The notes beneath the pieces are model-generated. The model worked only from the letters and a program-made list of their open reading frames with translations, was not told the origin of the DNA and ran no database searches. Positions 30,992-41,754 of a stretch of DNA of 64,000 nucleotides are shown piece after piece. This stretch comes from Acidiferrum sp963771295. GTDB taxonomy: Bacteria > Acidobacteriota > Terriglobia > Acidiferrales > UBA7541. Position 1 is the first letter of the stretch. Each line of letters begins with the position of its first letter. The stretch covers positions 124,001 through 188,000 of the forward strand of contig CAVYTB010000008.1 in the NCBI GenBank assembly GCA_963771295.1, written 5' to 3'. Both the position numbers and the translations under genes were made by a program.

Positions 30992-31525
30992 TCAGGCACT
31001 TTCTACAGCTTTTGGGAGACCCGCGGCAATTTCCCTCATTTGTTTCGTGTGTCGAATCTCGTGACTCGCGATCATTTCGAACCATTCATATCCGTTTAAC
31101 ATTCCCAGAAACGGATGCGGCCAGTAGTACCGGTCGAAGTCTTTCTTCGATGTCTCCTCCAGAAATGCCAACGATCGTTCGCGTGTTTCCCGCAATTCTC
31201 CCAGCATCTCTTCCTTCGTATTCAGCAGGCTGGGATCCAGGGGAATCGGCGATTTGCGCCGCATGATCCTGCTCTCCACCAGCCACATTGGGAAATGAAA
31301 TCGTCTCAGGAATGGAATCGGTTTAGGAATCTTCTGCGTCACACGATCCGCGCTGCCGATAATCGATCGTTCCACCATCACCAGATGCGCCACCAGTTCC
31401 GCTGCCGACCATTCTTCAGCTTTCGACTTTATCTTCCACTGCTCCGCCGGGATGGAATCGGCCACTCGAAAGAACGCCGTCTGGGCGCAGGTCAACTTTT
31501 TAAGTATGGGATCGAGGGGCCGCAC
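30992..31525 (-). CDS. DinB-family protein (putative metal-dependent transferase)
   Basis: A 177-residue helical protein of the DinB/YfiT superfamily, four-helix bundles that hold a divalent metal with three histidines. Candidate ligands are the histidine in ELVAHLVMVE (about residue 47) and the two in ASHEIRHTKQM near residue 160. Many members transfer bacillithiol, mycothiol or similar thiols, but the substrate cannot be read. The start codon is a GTG at 31525 that sits in the loop of a hairpin (31515-31531), so the N-terminus is uncertain. It precedes nothing obviously related. Confidence 0.82.
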   Translation of the reverse strand: MRPLDPILKKLTCAQTAFFRVADSIPAEQWKIKSKAEEWSAAELVAHLVMVERSIIGSADRVTQKIPKPIPFLRRFHFPMWLVESRIMRRKSPIPLDPSLLNTKEEMLGELRETRERSLAFLEETSKKDFDRYYWPHPFLGMLNGYEWFEMIASHEIRHTKQMREIAAGLPKAVESA

Positions 31526-31531
31526 GCCCCT
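31515..31531. repeat. Stem-loop at the start of the DinB gene
   Basis: AGGGGC (31515-31520) and GCCCCT (31526-31531) flank CGCAC. The minus-strand sequence GTAGGGGCGTGCGGCCCCTC is of a form I associate with intergenic repeat stem-loops in these genomes. It may overlap the true 5' end of the gene. Confidence 0.4.
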
Positions 31532-31617
31532 ACTCTATCAGGAACTTGCAAGTTTGCATTTGCGATGACTTTGAAATTGGAGTGGTCGGTTGTAACTTCA
31601 CGTTGCGGTAACGCCAC

Positions 31618-33057
31618 TCAAAGTGTCGCGCCGCCCGCCTGCTCAAACGCATGCGCCAACTGCAGAACACGCGCTTCTCCAAACGCTGGCCCGAATATTT
31701 GCAGTCCCACGGGTAGCTTGCCTTCGATGCGGCCACAAGGCACCGAGATTCCGGGAATGCCGGCCAGGGATCCTGTAACTGTATAAATATCAGCGAGATA
31801 CATCTGTAGAGGGTCGTTCACACGCTCCCCCAATCGGAACGGTGGCACCGGCGAAGTCGGCGTCACGATCGCATCCACTTTCTCGAATGCCTTCCGAAAA
31901 TCACTCGCGATTAGTGCTCGCACCTTCTGACCCTTCAAATAGTACGCATCATAGTAGCCCGCCGAGAGAACGTACGTTCCCAGCACAATCCTGCGCTTCA
32001 CTTCCGAGCCAAATCCCGCGCCCCTCGTCTTACGATACATCGCAATCAGCGTGTCGCCTTCCACCCTTGGCCCGAAGCGTACGCCGTCGTACCGAGCCAG
32101 GTTCGAACTCGCCTCCGCTGTGGCTATGATGTAATACGTTGCGATCGCGTAGTCCGTGTGTGGCATCTCGACATCCACAATTTCGCACCCGAGCTTCTTG
32201 TACAACTCGATGCCGGCCGCTATCTTTTTCCGTACCCCCTCATCCATTCCCGCGGCGAAATATTGCTTCGAGATACCAATGCGCAGTCCCTTTACCGGTT
32301 TGTTCAGCGCAGCGGAATAATCTTCCACCGGCGTTGCCGTAGATGTGGAATCCTGGGGGTCGCGTCCTGCAATAATCCGCATCACCGTGGCCACGTCCGC
32401 CACGCTGCGCGCAAACGGCCCGATGCGATCCAGCGACGACGCGAACGCGATCAGTCCGTAACGCGACACGCGCCCGTAACTCCCCATCATCGCCGGTATC
32501 CCACAGAACGCTCCAGGTTGCCGAATCGATCCGCCCGTATCCGTGCCCAGCGATGCTACTGCCAAATCCGCTCCCACCACGGCTGCCGATCCGCCGCTCG
32601 ATCCCCCAGGAACGCAACCCGGCGCCATCGGGTTCTGCACTGGTCCATAGGCGGAGTTTTCGTTGGAGCTGCCCATCGCAAACTCGTCGCAGTTCGTTTT
32701 GCCTAGGATTACGGCCCCGGCGGCTTCCAGCCGCAGCACTGCGGTTGCATCGTACGGCGGAATATAGTTGCTCAGAATTTTGGATCCGCACGTGGTGCGC
32801 ACTTCGCGTGTACTGATCACATCTTTTATGGCGATGGGCACGCCGGCCAATGGGGGCAGGGGTTTGCCCGTAGCCACCAGCGCGTCGATGCGATCCGCTT
32901 GCGCATAGGCCCGCCTTTCGCAAAGCGTCAAATATGCGTTCAGCTTGCTATTCTGCTCACTAATTCGCCGATAATACTCGATAGCGATCTCGCGTGCAGA
33001 CGCCTTCTTGCCAGCAATCGCCTCGCGCACAGAGTCGATCGTCCACGATTCGCTCAT
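31618..33057 (-). CDS. gatA: Aspartyl/glutamyl-tRNA amidotransferase subunit A
   Basis: Glutaminase subunit of GatCAB, which converts misacylated Glu-tRNA(Gln) or Asp-tRNA(Asn) to the correct product. 479 residues with the amidase signature and the catalytic triad Lys78 (in AIKDVI), Ser153 (GGSSGGS) and Ser177 (DTGGSIRQPG). Start ATG overlaps the gatC stop by four bases (ATGA), giving translational coupling. gatB is not in this window, as often in Acidobacteria. Confidence 0.96.
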   Translation of the reverse strand: MSESWTIDSVREAIAGKKASAREIAIEYYRRISEQNSKLNAYLTLCERRAYAQADRIDALVATGKPLPPLAGVPIAIKDVISTREVRTTCGSKILSNYIPPYDATAVLRLEAAGAVILGKTNCDEFAMGSSNENSAYGPVQNPMAPGCVPGGSSGGSAAVVGADLAVASLGTDTGGSIRQPGAFCGIPAMMGSYGRVSRYGLIAFASSLDRIGPFARSVADVATVMRIIAGRDPQDSTSTATPVEDYSAALNKPVKGLRIGISKQYFAAGMDEGVRKKIAAGIELYKKLGCEIVDVEMPHTDYAIATYYIIATAEASSNLARYDGVRFGPRVEGDTLIAMYRKTRGAGFGSEVKRRIVLGTYVLSAGYYDAYYLKGQKVRALIASDFRKAFEKVDAIVTPTSPVPPFRLGERVNDPLQMYLADIYTVTGSLAGIPGISVPCGRIEGKLPVGLQIFGPAFGEARVLQLAHAFEQAGGATL

Positions 33058-33356
33058 CGCTCGATCACCTTGGGCACAAGAAAGTACGGCGGCTCCGCAT
33101 CCGGCGCATGTTTCAAAACGTCCTCTGCGACCGCGCTTGGAACAACCAGGTCCTCCCTCAATGTTGCATCGGCGGTCTGGTCGTCGCTCAAAACCTGCGC
33201 CATCGGCTCCACTTTGCTGGTGTCCAGTTCGTTCAGCTTACTGATGTACTCCAGAATTTCATCAATTTGCGCGCGATACGTTTCCAATTCCGACTCGCTC
33301 AAGTCCACATACGCGAGATCGGCGACGCGCAACACATCTTCTCGTGAGATTTTCAT
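33054..33356 (-). CDS. gatC: Aspartyl/glutamyl-tRNA amidotransferase subunit C
   Basis: A 100-residue protein that wraps around GatA and stabilises GatCAB. Typical GatC pattern: VLRVADLAYVDLSESELETYRAQIDEILEYI followed by VEPMAQ and, near the end, a proline-rich part reading PYFLVPKVIE. Start ATG 33356. Overlaps gatA by four bases. Confidence 0.95.
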   Translation of the reverse strand: MKISREDVLRVADLAYVDLSESELETYRAQIDEILEYISKLNELDTSKVEPMAQVLSDDQTADATLREDLVVPSAVAEDVLKHAPDAEPPYFLVPKVIER

Positions 33357-33473
33357 GGTAGTGTTTTAATTGCTCATTTTCACTGGTGCGAGACGTTTCA
33401 AGTTTACCACAGCGGCGATTTGCCCCGTTTCGGAAGCCTCCTCGCCGCCTGCAATCTCTGCCGTGCCATTCTC

Positions 33474-34091
33474 ATGTTTTGGACTAAGACCATTCTCGTC
33501 CTGTGCTTCGCTGCTTTCTTTCCTCAGAGTGGCGATATGTCTCCTACCCCTGTCACTAAGCAAACCGAAGAATTTGCCCTCAAGGCACACCGCGAAGCGC
33601 AAGCGGGCTCGCAGATTCCTATCCCTCCAGACCTCTTCACCAAAGTTACTGAAACCATCTCCGTCTATCCCACCATCTGCGACGCGCCGCATCGCGCCTG
33701 TTTACATACCTATCGTCTTCCTTATGAATACAAAGGATCGGAAACCTTCGCCGTTCAAGGCCATGGCTATTGTTACTGCTCCTGGGCAGGGAATTGCCGC
33801 TACTGGATTTATCGCAAGCACCGCGGCAAATGCGAAAAGCTTTTCGAAGACGACAACGTTCAGGCCTTTGCTTTCTTGCCTGCGCGCGGCAATCTCCCCC
33901 TTCTTTTCCTCTGGACGCGCAATTCCGCCGTTCGTTTCTCGGCTCGCGTTCTGGAATTTAATGCCATCGAATACCATGACTCCGATGGTTGGATCGAGCA
34001 ATATCAATATGAAGACGAAGATGGCGATTTCTCCGTCCACGACGTTCCCCGCATCCCCAAGAAGTCCTTCCCGGAAGATCCCCCCGCCTGA
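33474..34091 (+). CDS. Secreted protein of unknown function
   Basis: Not assigned to a family. With the ATG at 33474 the product has 205 residues and starts with a short basic residue and hydrophobic run (FWTKTILVLCFAAFF), an apparent signal peptide. The mature part holds many aromatic and cysteine residues, in particular CDAPHRACLH near residue 69 and YCYCSWAGNCRYWIYRKH near residue 100, which could be disulfide or metal sites. The end is acidic. It is convergent with ispG. The ORF also opens upstream at 33420. A second plus-strand frame (33370-34110) overlaps but lacks such a pattern. Confidence 0.62.
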   Translation: MFWTKTILVLCFAAFFPQSGDMSPTPVTKQTEEFALKAHREAQAGSQIPIPPDLFTKVTETISVYPTICDAPHRACLHTYRLPYEYKGSETFAVQGHGYCYCSWAGNCRYWIYRKHRGKCEKLFEDDNVQAFAFLPARGNLPLLFLWTRNSAVRFSARVLEFNAIEYHDSDGWIEQYQYEDEDGDFSVHDVPRIPKKSFPEDPPA

Positions 34092-34219
34092 GTTCGCGCT
34101 GCTCGTGTAGCGGCCAACCTTCTGAGACGGGCGCTTTGCACAAGGACGCGGGAAGGCGCTCAACATCAACCGTTTGAGACACTTTTCGTTGGGGAATGGT
34201 GTTCGCTTGTAAAAAGCCG

Positions 34220-35500
<1,281 letters not shown>

Positions 35501-35581
35501 ATCCTTCTATTTTAGCAGCCCAGCGCCTTTTTGTGTCGCTCCGGGGTATCCAAGCTCTCAGGCATCGGTCACCTGATATGT

Positions 35582-36412
35582 TCATTGGCCCGCCATGAAT
35601 TTGCTTAACTCGGCGAATGGCAACGCTTTCTCCAGGAATGTAAACGTTCCATTTTCCTTCATTTCCTTTGCCGCGGCCCAGAACCCTCCCATCGCGGCCC
35701 GATGTAAAGCGGAACCTGTGCTGATGCGACGAATCCCGGCCGCCGCCAGTTCTGCGACGGAACGGCCCGCAGCTCCAACCAGCGCGTTCACCGCGCGGGG
35801 CGCCACGGCGGCGCAAACCGCGCGAATCGCCTCCAGGCTGGGCAATCCCGGAGCGTAAACTACATCCGCCCCGGCCTCCGCGAAGGATTGCAACCTCTGA
35901 ATCGTATCGTCCAGGTCCTCTCGGCCATGCAGAAAGTTTTCCGCCCGCGCGGTCAGTGTGAACGGAAAGGGCAAAGCCCGCGCCGCTTCCACCGCCGCTC
36001 TCACTCGCTCTACCGCATGCCCGTAGTCGTAAATTGGCCGCCGCTCGTCTCCCGTAGCATCTTCAATCGACCCGCCCACCAAGCCGGCCGCCGCTCCCAG
36101 CCGGATTGTCTCTCCGACCGCTTCCGGAGCGTGTCCGAAACCGTTCTCCAAATCCGCGGAAACCGGCAGATCGCTTGCCCCGGCGATTTCTCGTATATGC
36201 GCCAGCACTTCTTCGCGCGCCACCAGTCCCTCTCCGTCGCGCCGCCCCAAGGAGAACGCCAATCCCGCGCTTGTCGTCGCCAGAGCTTCAAATCCAAGCG
36301 TAGTAAGCATTCGCGCTGTTCCAGCATCCCACGGGTTCGGAATCAAGAAAGCGCCTGGCCCCTCGTGCAGCTTCCGAAATTTTTTTGCCTTCTCGCTTTG
36401 ACTCACGCTCAT
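35582..36412 (-). CDS. Isocitrate lyase/PEP mutase-family protein
   Basis: A 276-residue TIM-barrel enzyme of the PEP mutase/isocitrate lyase superfamily (phosphonomutase-like or oxaloacetate/2-methylisocitrate lyase-type). Family signs: FLIPNPWDAGTARML at about 22-36 with the metal/substrate pattern, TTSAGLAFSLGRRDGE in place of the usual loop, and SIEDATGDERRP near 115 (ED metal ligands). The KKCGH catalytic motif of true lyases is absent. Exact substrate unknown. It starts at the ATG at 36412 without a clear ribosome site. Confidence 0.85.
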   Translation of the reverse strand: MSVSQSEKAKKFRKLHEGPGAFLIPNPWDAGTARMLTTLGFEALATTSAGLAFSLGRRDGEGLVAREEVLAHIREIAGASDLPVSADLENGFGHAPEAVGETIRLGAAAGLVGGSIEDATGDERRPIYDYGHAVERVRAAVEAARALPFPFTLTARAENFLHGREDLDDTIQRLQSFAEAGADVVYAPGLPSLEAIRAVCAAVAPRAVNALVGAAGRSVAELAAAGIRRISTGSALHRAAMGGFWAAAKEMKENGTFTFLEKALPFAELSKFMAGQ

Positions 36413-36956
36413 GTGCCTGATCCCTCAGTCTGCATTGAGATTTCCAGCACAGGAGGGTACTACAGAGTCCGTGTAACAACATCGGTCTCTTGCGAGCGCG
36501 CGACGATCGGACATACTCATGCAGACTCTCGGGCCGCGAGACAATCTCTTTACATGCGAGTCATATTTCAATGACAAGCGCCATTGCCTCAGCTCGTAGA
36601 GTATAGGCTGACTTGCAACTCCGGAGTCGGAACAACGACGCGGGAATTGCAGAGAAAACGGGAGCGACTGGGGTTTGAATTTCCAGTCCTAGTCAGGGAC
36701 ATCTGGTCTGTCCACCGTCATCCCTGAATCTTTGGAGAGTTTCCGGTGTCCCTCTCGTTTTCAGGCAATTCCGAAGCGCATTTACTCATTGTCTTGCCCC
36801 GGGCCCATCAAGAACTTTTGACGTTCTTCAGTGACTCCTCAGCGGCGGACGGTTCCCGCGAGCACCGCGCGTGGAGCCGTCCGCATCCCTCCATTTATGT
36901 TTCCGAGTCGCACCGGTACGCGGCTAGACTAAATTCAGCGTTACCTCTTGGAAAGC
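36413..36956. other. Gene-poor stretch of about 540 bp
   Basis: No supported gene. A plus-strand frame of 73 residues (36746-36967) shows no family, no ribosome site and uneven codon use, so it is not called. No tRNA or known RNA motif recognised. Confidence 0.5.
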
Positions 36957-36976
36957 CTCATCCCTGAAGGGATGAG
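36957..36976 (-). terminator. Perfect hairpin directly after the patatin gene
   Basis: CTCATCCCT-GA-AGGGATGAG is an exact 9-bp inverted repeat that ends one base before the patatin stop codon (minus strand). GCTACAG follows on the plus side, as after the stem-loop at 15040-15059. No T-run on the minus strand, so it may be a repeat-type 3' end structure rather than a classical terminator. Confidence 0.5.
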
Positions 36977-37858
36977 CTACAGATTTGTTGCAGTGGTTTT
37001 GCTTTCCAATGCCGCGCGGATCGCGGGCAACGATTTTAGCGCGGCTTCTTCGCCCGCTCGAATCATTTGGCTCGTTTGGGTGAAATCGTCCCAGACAAAA
37101 CCGGTGACGTCCGGTTCGATAATAACGTCGACGTTGCGCCGCCATTCCAGGTCAGCGTGTTTCTGAATGATGTTAAACGAGCGGCTGAGAATATCGGTGA
37201 ACGTGCGGGGCTCATCGACCACGCCGGCCTCGAGGTACACCGCGATGATCAGGTCGGCACCCAGAAGGAGCGCGCCCTCGATGGGGACCAGAGCTGTGAG
37301 GAAGCCGTCGACCAGCGTTCGCCCTTCGTAATGGATGGGGACGAACAGACCGGGATATGCGCAGGAGGCGCGCAAGGGTGGACCGAGTGGACCGGCATGA
37401 TAGTAGACGGTAAGGCCCGCGTTGATATCGGTAGCAGCGAGGGCGAGCGGTTTCTGCAAATCTTCAAATCGTTTCGCGGGCGTCAAGCGGCTGAGATATT
37501 CTTCCAGGCGCTGATTGGTCGCCAAGCCGAGCCAGGATGGCGTCCATCGGCCGAAGTCCGTAAACTTCGTGGTGCGCGCAATGCCCTCCATCTTTTCGAG
37601 GGAAGTTCCGGCGCAATAGCCGGCCCCAATTAGGCCGCCCACGCTTGTGCCGGCCACGACGTCCACCGGAATTCCCGCTTCACGAAACACGCGGAGCACG
37701 CCAATGTGCGCAATGCCGCGGGCGAATCCGCCGGCCAGTGCCAGCCCCACGCGCGGGCGCCCAGGGGTTTTTGCGTTACCGCCATAGGCAAACGAGCGGA
37801 AGAGTTCCTTCGCGGCTTGAAGGAAGTGCTGCGAGCCCGGCTGTTTCTCGTCAGGCAT
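36977..37858 (-). CDS. Patatin-like phospholipase (RssA/YlbK type)
   Basis: Predicted Ser-Asp dyad lipid acyl hydrolase, cytosolic or membrane-associated. 293 residues: the oxyanion motif GGFARG at 43-48, the nucleophile Ser72 in GTSVG, and the catalytic Asp185 in VDGFL (the usual DGG/DGA variant). Region 75-110 gives the typical lid. The function of bacterial RssA-type proteins is poorly known; membrane lipid turnover is likely. Start ATG 37858. Confidence 0.9.
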   Translation of the reverse strand: MPDEKQPGSQHFLQAAKELFRSFAYGGNAKTPGRPRVGLALAGGFARGIAHIGVLRVFREAGIPVDVVAGTSVGGLIGAGYCAGTSLEKMEGIARTTKFTDFGRWTPSWLGLATNQRLEEYLSRLTPAKRFEDLQKPLALAATDINAGLTVYYHAGPLGPPLRASCAYPGLFVPIHYEGRTLVDGFLTALVPIEGALLLGADLIIAVYLEAGVVDEPRTFTDILSRSFNIIQKHADLEWRRNVDVIIEPDVTGFVWDDFTQTSQMIRAGEEAALKSLPAIRAALESKTTATNL

Positions 37859-37974
37859 ATCCGTTTATCTTAAGGTCGCTGGCGCGTCTTACCAAACACC
37901 TGTTTGACCGGCGCTTGCTGGTTTTGTAACCTAGCCTGTTCGGCGGTCTCAGTTTCGTTGTACAAGGCAATCTT

Positions 37975-40386
37975 ATGACTTCTCGCATTCAAAAGACGGT
38001 GGTCCTCGGCGCGGGCACCATGGGCGCGCGGATCGCGGCACATTTCGCAAACGCCGGCCTCTCCTGCCTGCTGCTCGATATCGTGCCGAAAGATGCCACG
38101 CAAGCCGATCGGAACAAATTGGCGCGGGTTGGAATCGAAGCCGCAAAAAAATCGAAGCCCGCGGCTCTTTTCAGTTCGTCGCTGGCTTCTCGCATTGCCA
38201 TCGGGAATCTTGAGGACGATCTTCCGCGCATCGCCGAAGCCGACTGGATCATTGAAGTCGTGGCGGAGAATCTGGAAATCAAACGCAATCTCCTGGAGAA
38301 GGTTGCGCAGTTCCGGAAACCCGGATCGATCGTAACCACGAACACTTCCGGATTGCCTGTGCATCGGATCGCCGAAGGCTTGCCCGAAGAGTTCCAGCAG
38401 CACTGGGCCGGGACGCACTTTTTCAACCCGCCGCGATACATGAAACTGGTGGAAATCATTCCCGGGCCAAAGACTTCCGCCGACGTGCTCGGAGCACTAG
38501 CGGATTTTTGCGACCGTCGCCTGGGCAAAGGGGTGGTGGTCGCCAAAGACACGCCTAACTTCATTGCCAATCGCATCGGGACCTATTCGATGCTGAACGC
38601 GTTGCGGCTGATGTCGAAGCTTGGCATGACTATTGAAGAAGTCGATGCGTGCACCGGGCCGGCCGTTGGCTGGCCCAAATCCGCGACGTTTCGCACCGCG
38701 GATATTGTTGGACTGGATGTGTTGACGCACGTGGTCAAAAATATTTACGAGACGGCGCCGCACGACGAGTCGCGGGAGTCATACAAGGTTCCCGTTCTTG
38801 TCGACGAAATGATGAAACGCAATTGGCTTGGCGATAAGACGGGGCAGGGCTTTTACAAACGCGTGAAGGATTCCGCAGAAAAAGAAATTATGACGCTGGA
38901 TACGGGCGCAATGGAGTATCGCCCGCGCGCGAAGGCCCGCTTTGCGTCCATTGAAGCCGGAAAAGCCGTGGAAGATACTCGCGAGCGCCTGCGCACGCTG
39001 GTCTCGCCGCTTTTTGAAGGGCAGAAAACCGACAAGGCGCAGCAATTCATCTGGGACGGACTGTCGGAAATGTGCCTGTATGCGGGGCGGCGTATTCCGG
39101 AGATCTCCGAGCACATTGCCGATATAGACCGCGCTATGAAGTGGGGCTTTGCGTGGGAGCTTGGGCCGTTTGAAACCGTCGACGCGCTTGGCTTGCCGGC
39201 ATTCGCGGAGCAGATCAAAAAAGAAGGCCGCGCTTTGCCGGCGGCGTTTGAGAAAGCGCTTTCTGCCGGGCGCAAGAGTTTTTACGAATCGGAAAATGGC
39301 GTTACATCCGTTTTTGATTTTGCCACGTCTGCGACAAGCAAAGTCGAGGAGCCCGCAGGCATTGTCATTCTGAAGAAACTGACAGATGCGGGGAAGGAAG
39401 TGGATCGCAATACTGGCGCGAGCCTGATCGATCTGGGCGATGGCGTGGTGTGCTGCGAATTCCATTCCAAGATGAACGCTATCGGCTCCGACTTAATCGC
39501 CATGATTCACAAGGGCATCAAACGTCTGGATTCCGATTTTGATGCGATGGTGATCGCAAACCAGGCGACGAATTTTTCGGTTGGGGCAAATCTGATGCTG
39601 GTGCTGGTGGGAGCGCAGGAGCAGGAGTGGGACGAACTGCACATGGCGGTGAAGCAATTTCAGAACGTCAACCTGGCGATTAAATACGCGGCGAAGCCTG
39701 TTGTTGTTGCGCCGCAGGGTATGACGCTGGGAGGCGGCTGCGAAATCGGGCTGCACGCCGCGAAAATCCACGCTGCCGCGGAAGCCTACATTGGGCTGGT
39801 CGAAGCTGGAGTCGGACTTATTCCTGGCGGCGGAGGCACAAAGGAAATGCTGATCCGCGCGAATGAAAACGCGGCGTCCGGTGACGACCTCGATCTATTC
39901 CACACGCTGAGGCCAATTTTCGAAAGCATCGCTACGGCGAAAGTCGGGACCAGCGCGGAAGAATGCCGCGAGTTGGGGTACCTACGGCGGACGGATACAT
40001 ATTCCATGAACCGCGACCGGTTGGTGGCTGACGCCAAGCAAACCGCACTAGCTTTGGCACGCGGCGGCTGGAAGCCTGCGGCATATTCCTGGCAGGATGG
40101 CGCGCAGGCAACGCAGATCAAGGTATTGGGCGAATCGTTTTTGGAGGCGGCGAAAATGGCAATCCACCTGATGGTGCGCGGCGGCTACGCTACAGACTAC
40201 GACGCGCACGTGGCGCGAAAACTGGCGAATATTCTGGCTGGTGGCGCGCTTTCGGCACCGCAGCCTGTGAGCGAGCAATACGTGCTGGACCTTGAGCGAG
40301 AGGCGTTCGTATCGCTGTGCGGCGAAAAGCTGACCCAGCAGCGCATCGCTCACACGCTGAAGACCGGCAAGCCGCTGCGCAATTAG
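37975..40386 (+). CDS. fadN: FadN-type 3-hydroxyacyl-CoA dehydrogenase/enoyl-CoA hydratase
   Basis: Bifunctional beta-oxidation enzyme of 803 residues. The order is dehydrogenase first (Rossmann VLGAGTMGARIAAHFANAGL at about 10-29, then the C-terminal HAD part with FGPFETVDALG) and crotonase domain second (GMTLGGGCEIGLHA near 580, GLVEAGVGLIPGGGG near 610), as in FadN, not the reversed FadB order. It oxidises and hydrates acyl-CoA in fatty acid degradation. The usual thiolase and acyl-CoA dehydrogenase partners are not adjacent; the upstream neighbour is a lipase. Confidence 0.92.
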   Translation: MTSRIQKTVVLGAGTMGARIAAHFANAGLSCLLLDIVPKDATQADRNKLARVGIEAAKKSKPAALFSSSLASRIAIGNLEDDLPRIAEADWIIEVVAENLEIKRNLLEKVAQFRKPGSIVTTNTSGLPVHRIAEGLPEEFQQHWAGTHFFNPPRYMKLVEIIPGPKTSADVLGALADFCDRRLGKGVVVAKDTPNFIANRIGTYSMLNALRLMSKLGMTIEEVDACTGPAVGWPKSATFRTADIVGLDVLTHVVKNIYETAPHDESRESYKVPVLVDEMMKRNWLGDKTGQGFYKRVKDSAEKEIMTLDTGAMEYRPRAKARFASIEAGKAVEDTRERLRTLVSPLFEGQKTDKAQQFIWDGLSEMCLYAGRRIPEISEHIADIDRAMKWGFAWELGPFETVDALGLPAFAEQIKKEGRALPAAFEKALSAGRKSFYESENGVTSVFDFATSATSKVEEPAGIVILKKLTDAGKEVDRNTGASLIDLGDGVVCCEFHSKMNAIGSDLIAMIHKGIKRLDSDFDAMVIANQATNFSVGANLMLVLVGAQEQEWDELHMAVKQFQNVNLAIKYAAKPVVVAPQGMTLGGGCEIGLHAAKIHAAAEAYIGLVEAGVGLIPGGGGTKEMLIRANENAASGDDLDLFHTLRPIFESIATAKVGTSAEECRELGYLRRTDTYSMNRDRLVADAKQTALALARGGWKPAAYSWQDGAQATQIKVLGESFLEAAKMAIHLMVRGGYATDYDAHVARKLANILAGGALSAPQPVSEQYVLDLEREAFVSLCGEKLTQQRIAHTLKTGKPLRN

Positions 40387-40387
40387 C

Positions 40388-40406
40388 AGGCTCAACTGGC
40401 CTTTTT
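40388..40406 (+). terminator. Weak terminator after the FadN-type gene
   Basis: AGGC (40388-40391) pairs with GCCT (40399-40402), followed by TTTT. It begins two bases after the stop codon. Confidence 0.4.
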
Positions 40407-40447
40407 GCGAAAAGCCGATCGATTTTTAAAAACCGCATAGATTCGTA

Positions 40448-40476
40448 TTGCTAGTGCTTCCTGATTCGACTAATAT
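40448..40476 (+). promoter_or_regulatory. Promoter of the mod operon
   Basis: TTGCTA (40448-40453) and TAATAT (40471-40476) are 17 bp apart. Transcription would start near 40483, about 12 bases before the ATG of the HTH-TOBE gene, so there is no room for a molybdenum cofactor riboswitch. Confidence 0.5.
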
Positions 40477-40494
40477 CATTTGCCGGAGGTGCGC

Positions 40495-40902
40495 ATGCAG
40501 AGACTCCTCGCACCGCGCGAAGCTGCCAACATCCTCGGTGTCAGCTATCCAACGCTGAAGCAATGGATTTATCACGGCAAAATTAAAACCGCCAAAACTC
40601 CCGGCGGCCATCATCGCGTGCCGGAATCGGAAATCGACCGTCTGATCCCAAAGAAACTGGATCGCGGTGATATCGCTTCGCGCCGCCTTAACTTCCGCAA
40701 GATCTCCGGCCGAAACCAGCTTATCGGTCGCGTCGTTGCCATCAAATACAGCGGACTGCTGGCGCAAATTACACTCGCGATTGGCGAACAGCACATCACC
40801 TCGATCATTACCGCTGATGCTGCCAAGGAAATGCGGCTGAAGCCCGGCGAACGTGCTGCTGCGCTCATCAAATCGACCGAAGTGATGATTCTCCGCGTCT
40901 GA
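40495..40902 (+). CDS. HTH-TOBE molybdate-responsive regulator (non-canonical ModE substitute)
   Basis: A 135-residue protein with an N-terminal MerR/excisionase-type HTH (LLAPREAANILGVSYPTLKQW, about 4-24, then GKIKTAKTPGGHHRVPESEI) and a C-terminal TOBE/Mop domain (about 67-134, IGRVVAIKYSGLLAQITLAIG). TOBE domains of this kind bind molybdate or tungstate. Classical ModE has a winged helix and two TOBE domains; here a different HTH is joined to one. The start is the ATG at 40495 after GGAGGTG; the longer TTG frame lacks a site. It heads the modABC operon and probably controls it in response to molybdate. Confidence 0.86.
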   Translation: MQRLLAPREAANILGVSYPTLKQWIYHGKIKTAKTPGGHHRVPESEIDRLIPKKLDRGDIASRRLNFRKISGRNQLIGRVVAIKYSGLLAQITLAIGEQHITSIITADAAKEMRLKPGERAAALIKSTEVMILRV

Positions 40903-40920
40903 CACGCGCTTCACTGAGTC

Positions 40921-41754
40921 ATGAATTCATTGGCACAATACATATTCCGTAATAATCGCGTTCGCCGCTCGGGTTGTTTCGTCGCGATTGCCGGCTTGCT
41001 TCTGTCGGTGCCAGCCACTCGCGCACAGACGGTCCGAGTTGCCGCCGCGTCCGATCTGCAATTCGCCATGGACGATCTCGCTTCCCGCTATCAGAAGCAA
41101 ACGGGACAGAAGTTATCGGTAACGTACGGTTCCAGCGGCAACTTCTACGCGCAGATTCAGAGTGGCGCGCCCTTCGATATGTTTTTCTCGGCGGATACCA
41201 TATACGCGCAAAAACTGATCGACAGAAATCTTGCGGACCCCGATTCACTGTCAATCTACGCTCGTGGGCAAATCGTTCTCTGGGCGCCTGACACGCGCCT
41301 GAATCTTTCCCGAGACGGATTCCCGGCGTTGCGCGATCCTCGCGTTGAAAAGATCGCCGTCGCCAATCCTGAACACGCCCCGTACGGGCGAGCCGCTATC
41401 GCTGCGCTGCAGCGCAGCGGACTGTACGACGAGCTCAGGTCCAAACTGGTGTACGGAGACAACATTTCCCAGGCCGCGCAATTCGCGCAATCCGGCAGCG
41501 CCCAAGTGGGAATTCTCGCGTTATCCCTCGCGCTTTCGCCCAGCATGAAATCGGGTGATTGCTGGCTGATCCCCTCTGACCTCTATCCGCCGCTGGATCA
41601 GGCCGCTGTGCTGCTGAATTCCTCCGCGAACAAGGCTGGGTCGAGTGCGTTCCTCAAATTCGTCGTCAGCGAGCTTGGCCGGGAAATACTTTCGCAACAT
41701 GGATTCACGCTTCCGAAAGCGGTTGTTCCTAACGCGCAAAAACAAAAGCCATGA
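40921..41754 (+). CDS. modA: Molybdate ABC transporter, substrate-binding protein
   Basis: Periplasmic binding protein of the molybdate uptake system. 277 residues with an N-terminal signal peptide (about 10-36). The mature domain starts VRVAAASDLQFAM, typical of ModA, with the ligand loop VTYGSSGNFYAQIQSGAPFDMFFSA near 80, and ends with a ModA-type helix. Follows the regulator by 18 bp and overlaps modB by four bases. Confidence 0.95.
   Translation: MNSLAQYIFRNNRVRRSGCFVAIAGLLLSVPATRAQTVRVAAASDLQFAMDDLASRYQKQTGQKLSVTYGSSGNFYAQIQSGAPFDMFFSADTIYAQKLIDRNLADPDSLSIYARGQIVLWAPDTRLNLSRDGFPALRDPRVEKIAVANPEHAPYGRAAIAALQRSGLYDELRSKLVYGDNISQAAQFAQSGSAQVGILALSLALSPSMKSGDCWLIPSDLYPPLDQAAVLLNSSANKAGSSAFLKFVVSELGREILSQHGFTLPKAVVPNAQKQKP

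Noticed and set aside
36746..36967. Plus-strand frame of 73 residues in a gene-poor stretch
   Set aside because: No ribosome site, no recognised family, irregular composition.
40387..40494. Possible molybdenum cofactor riboswitch before the mod genes
   Set aside because: The promoter leaves only a leader of about 12 bases.
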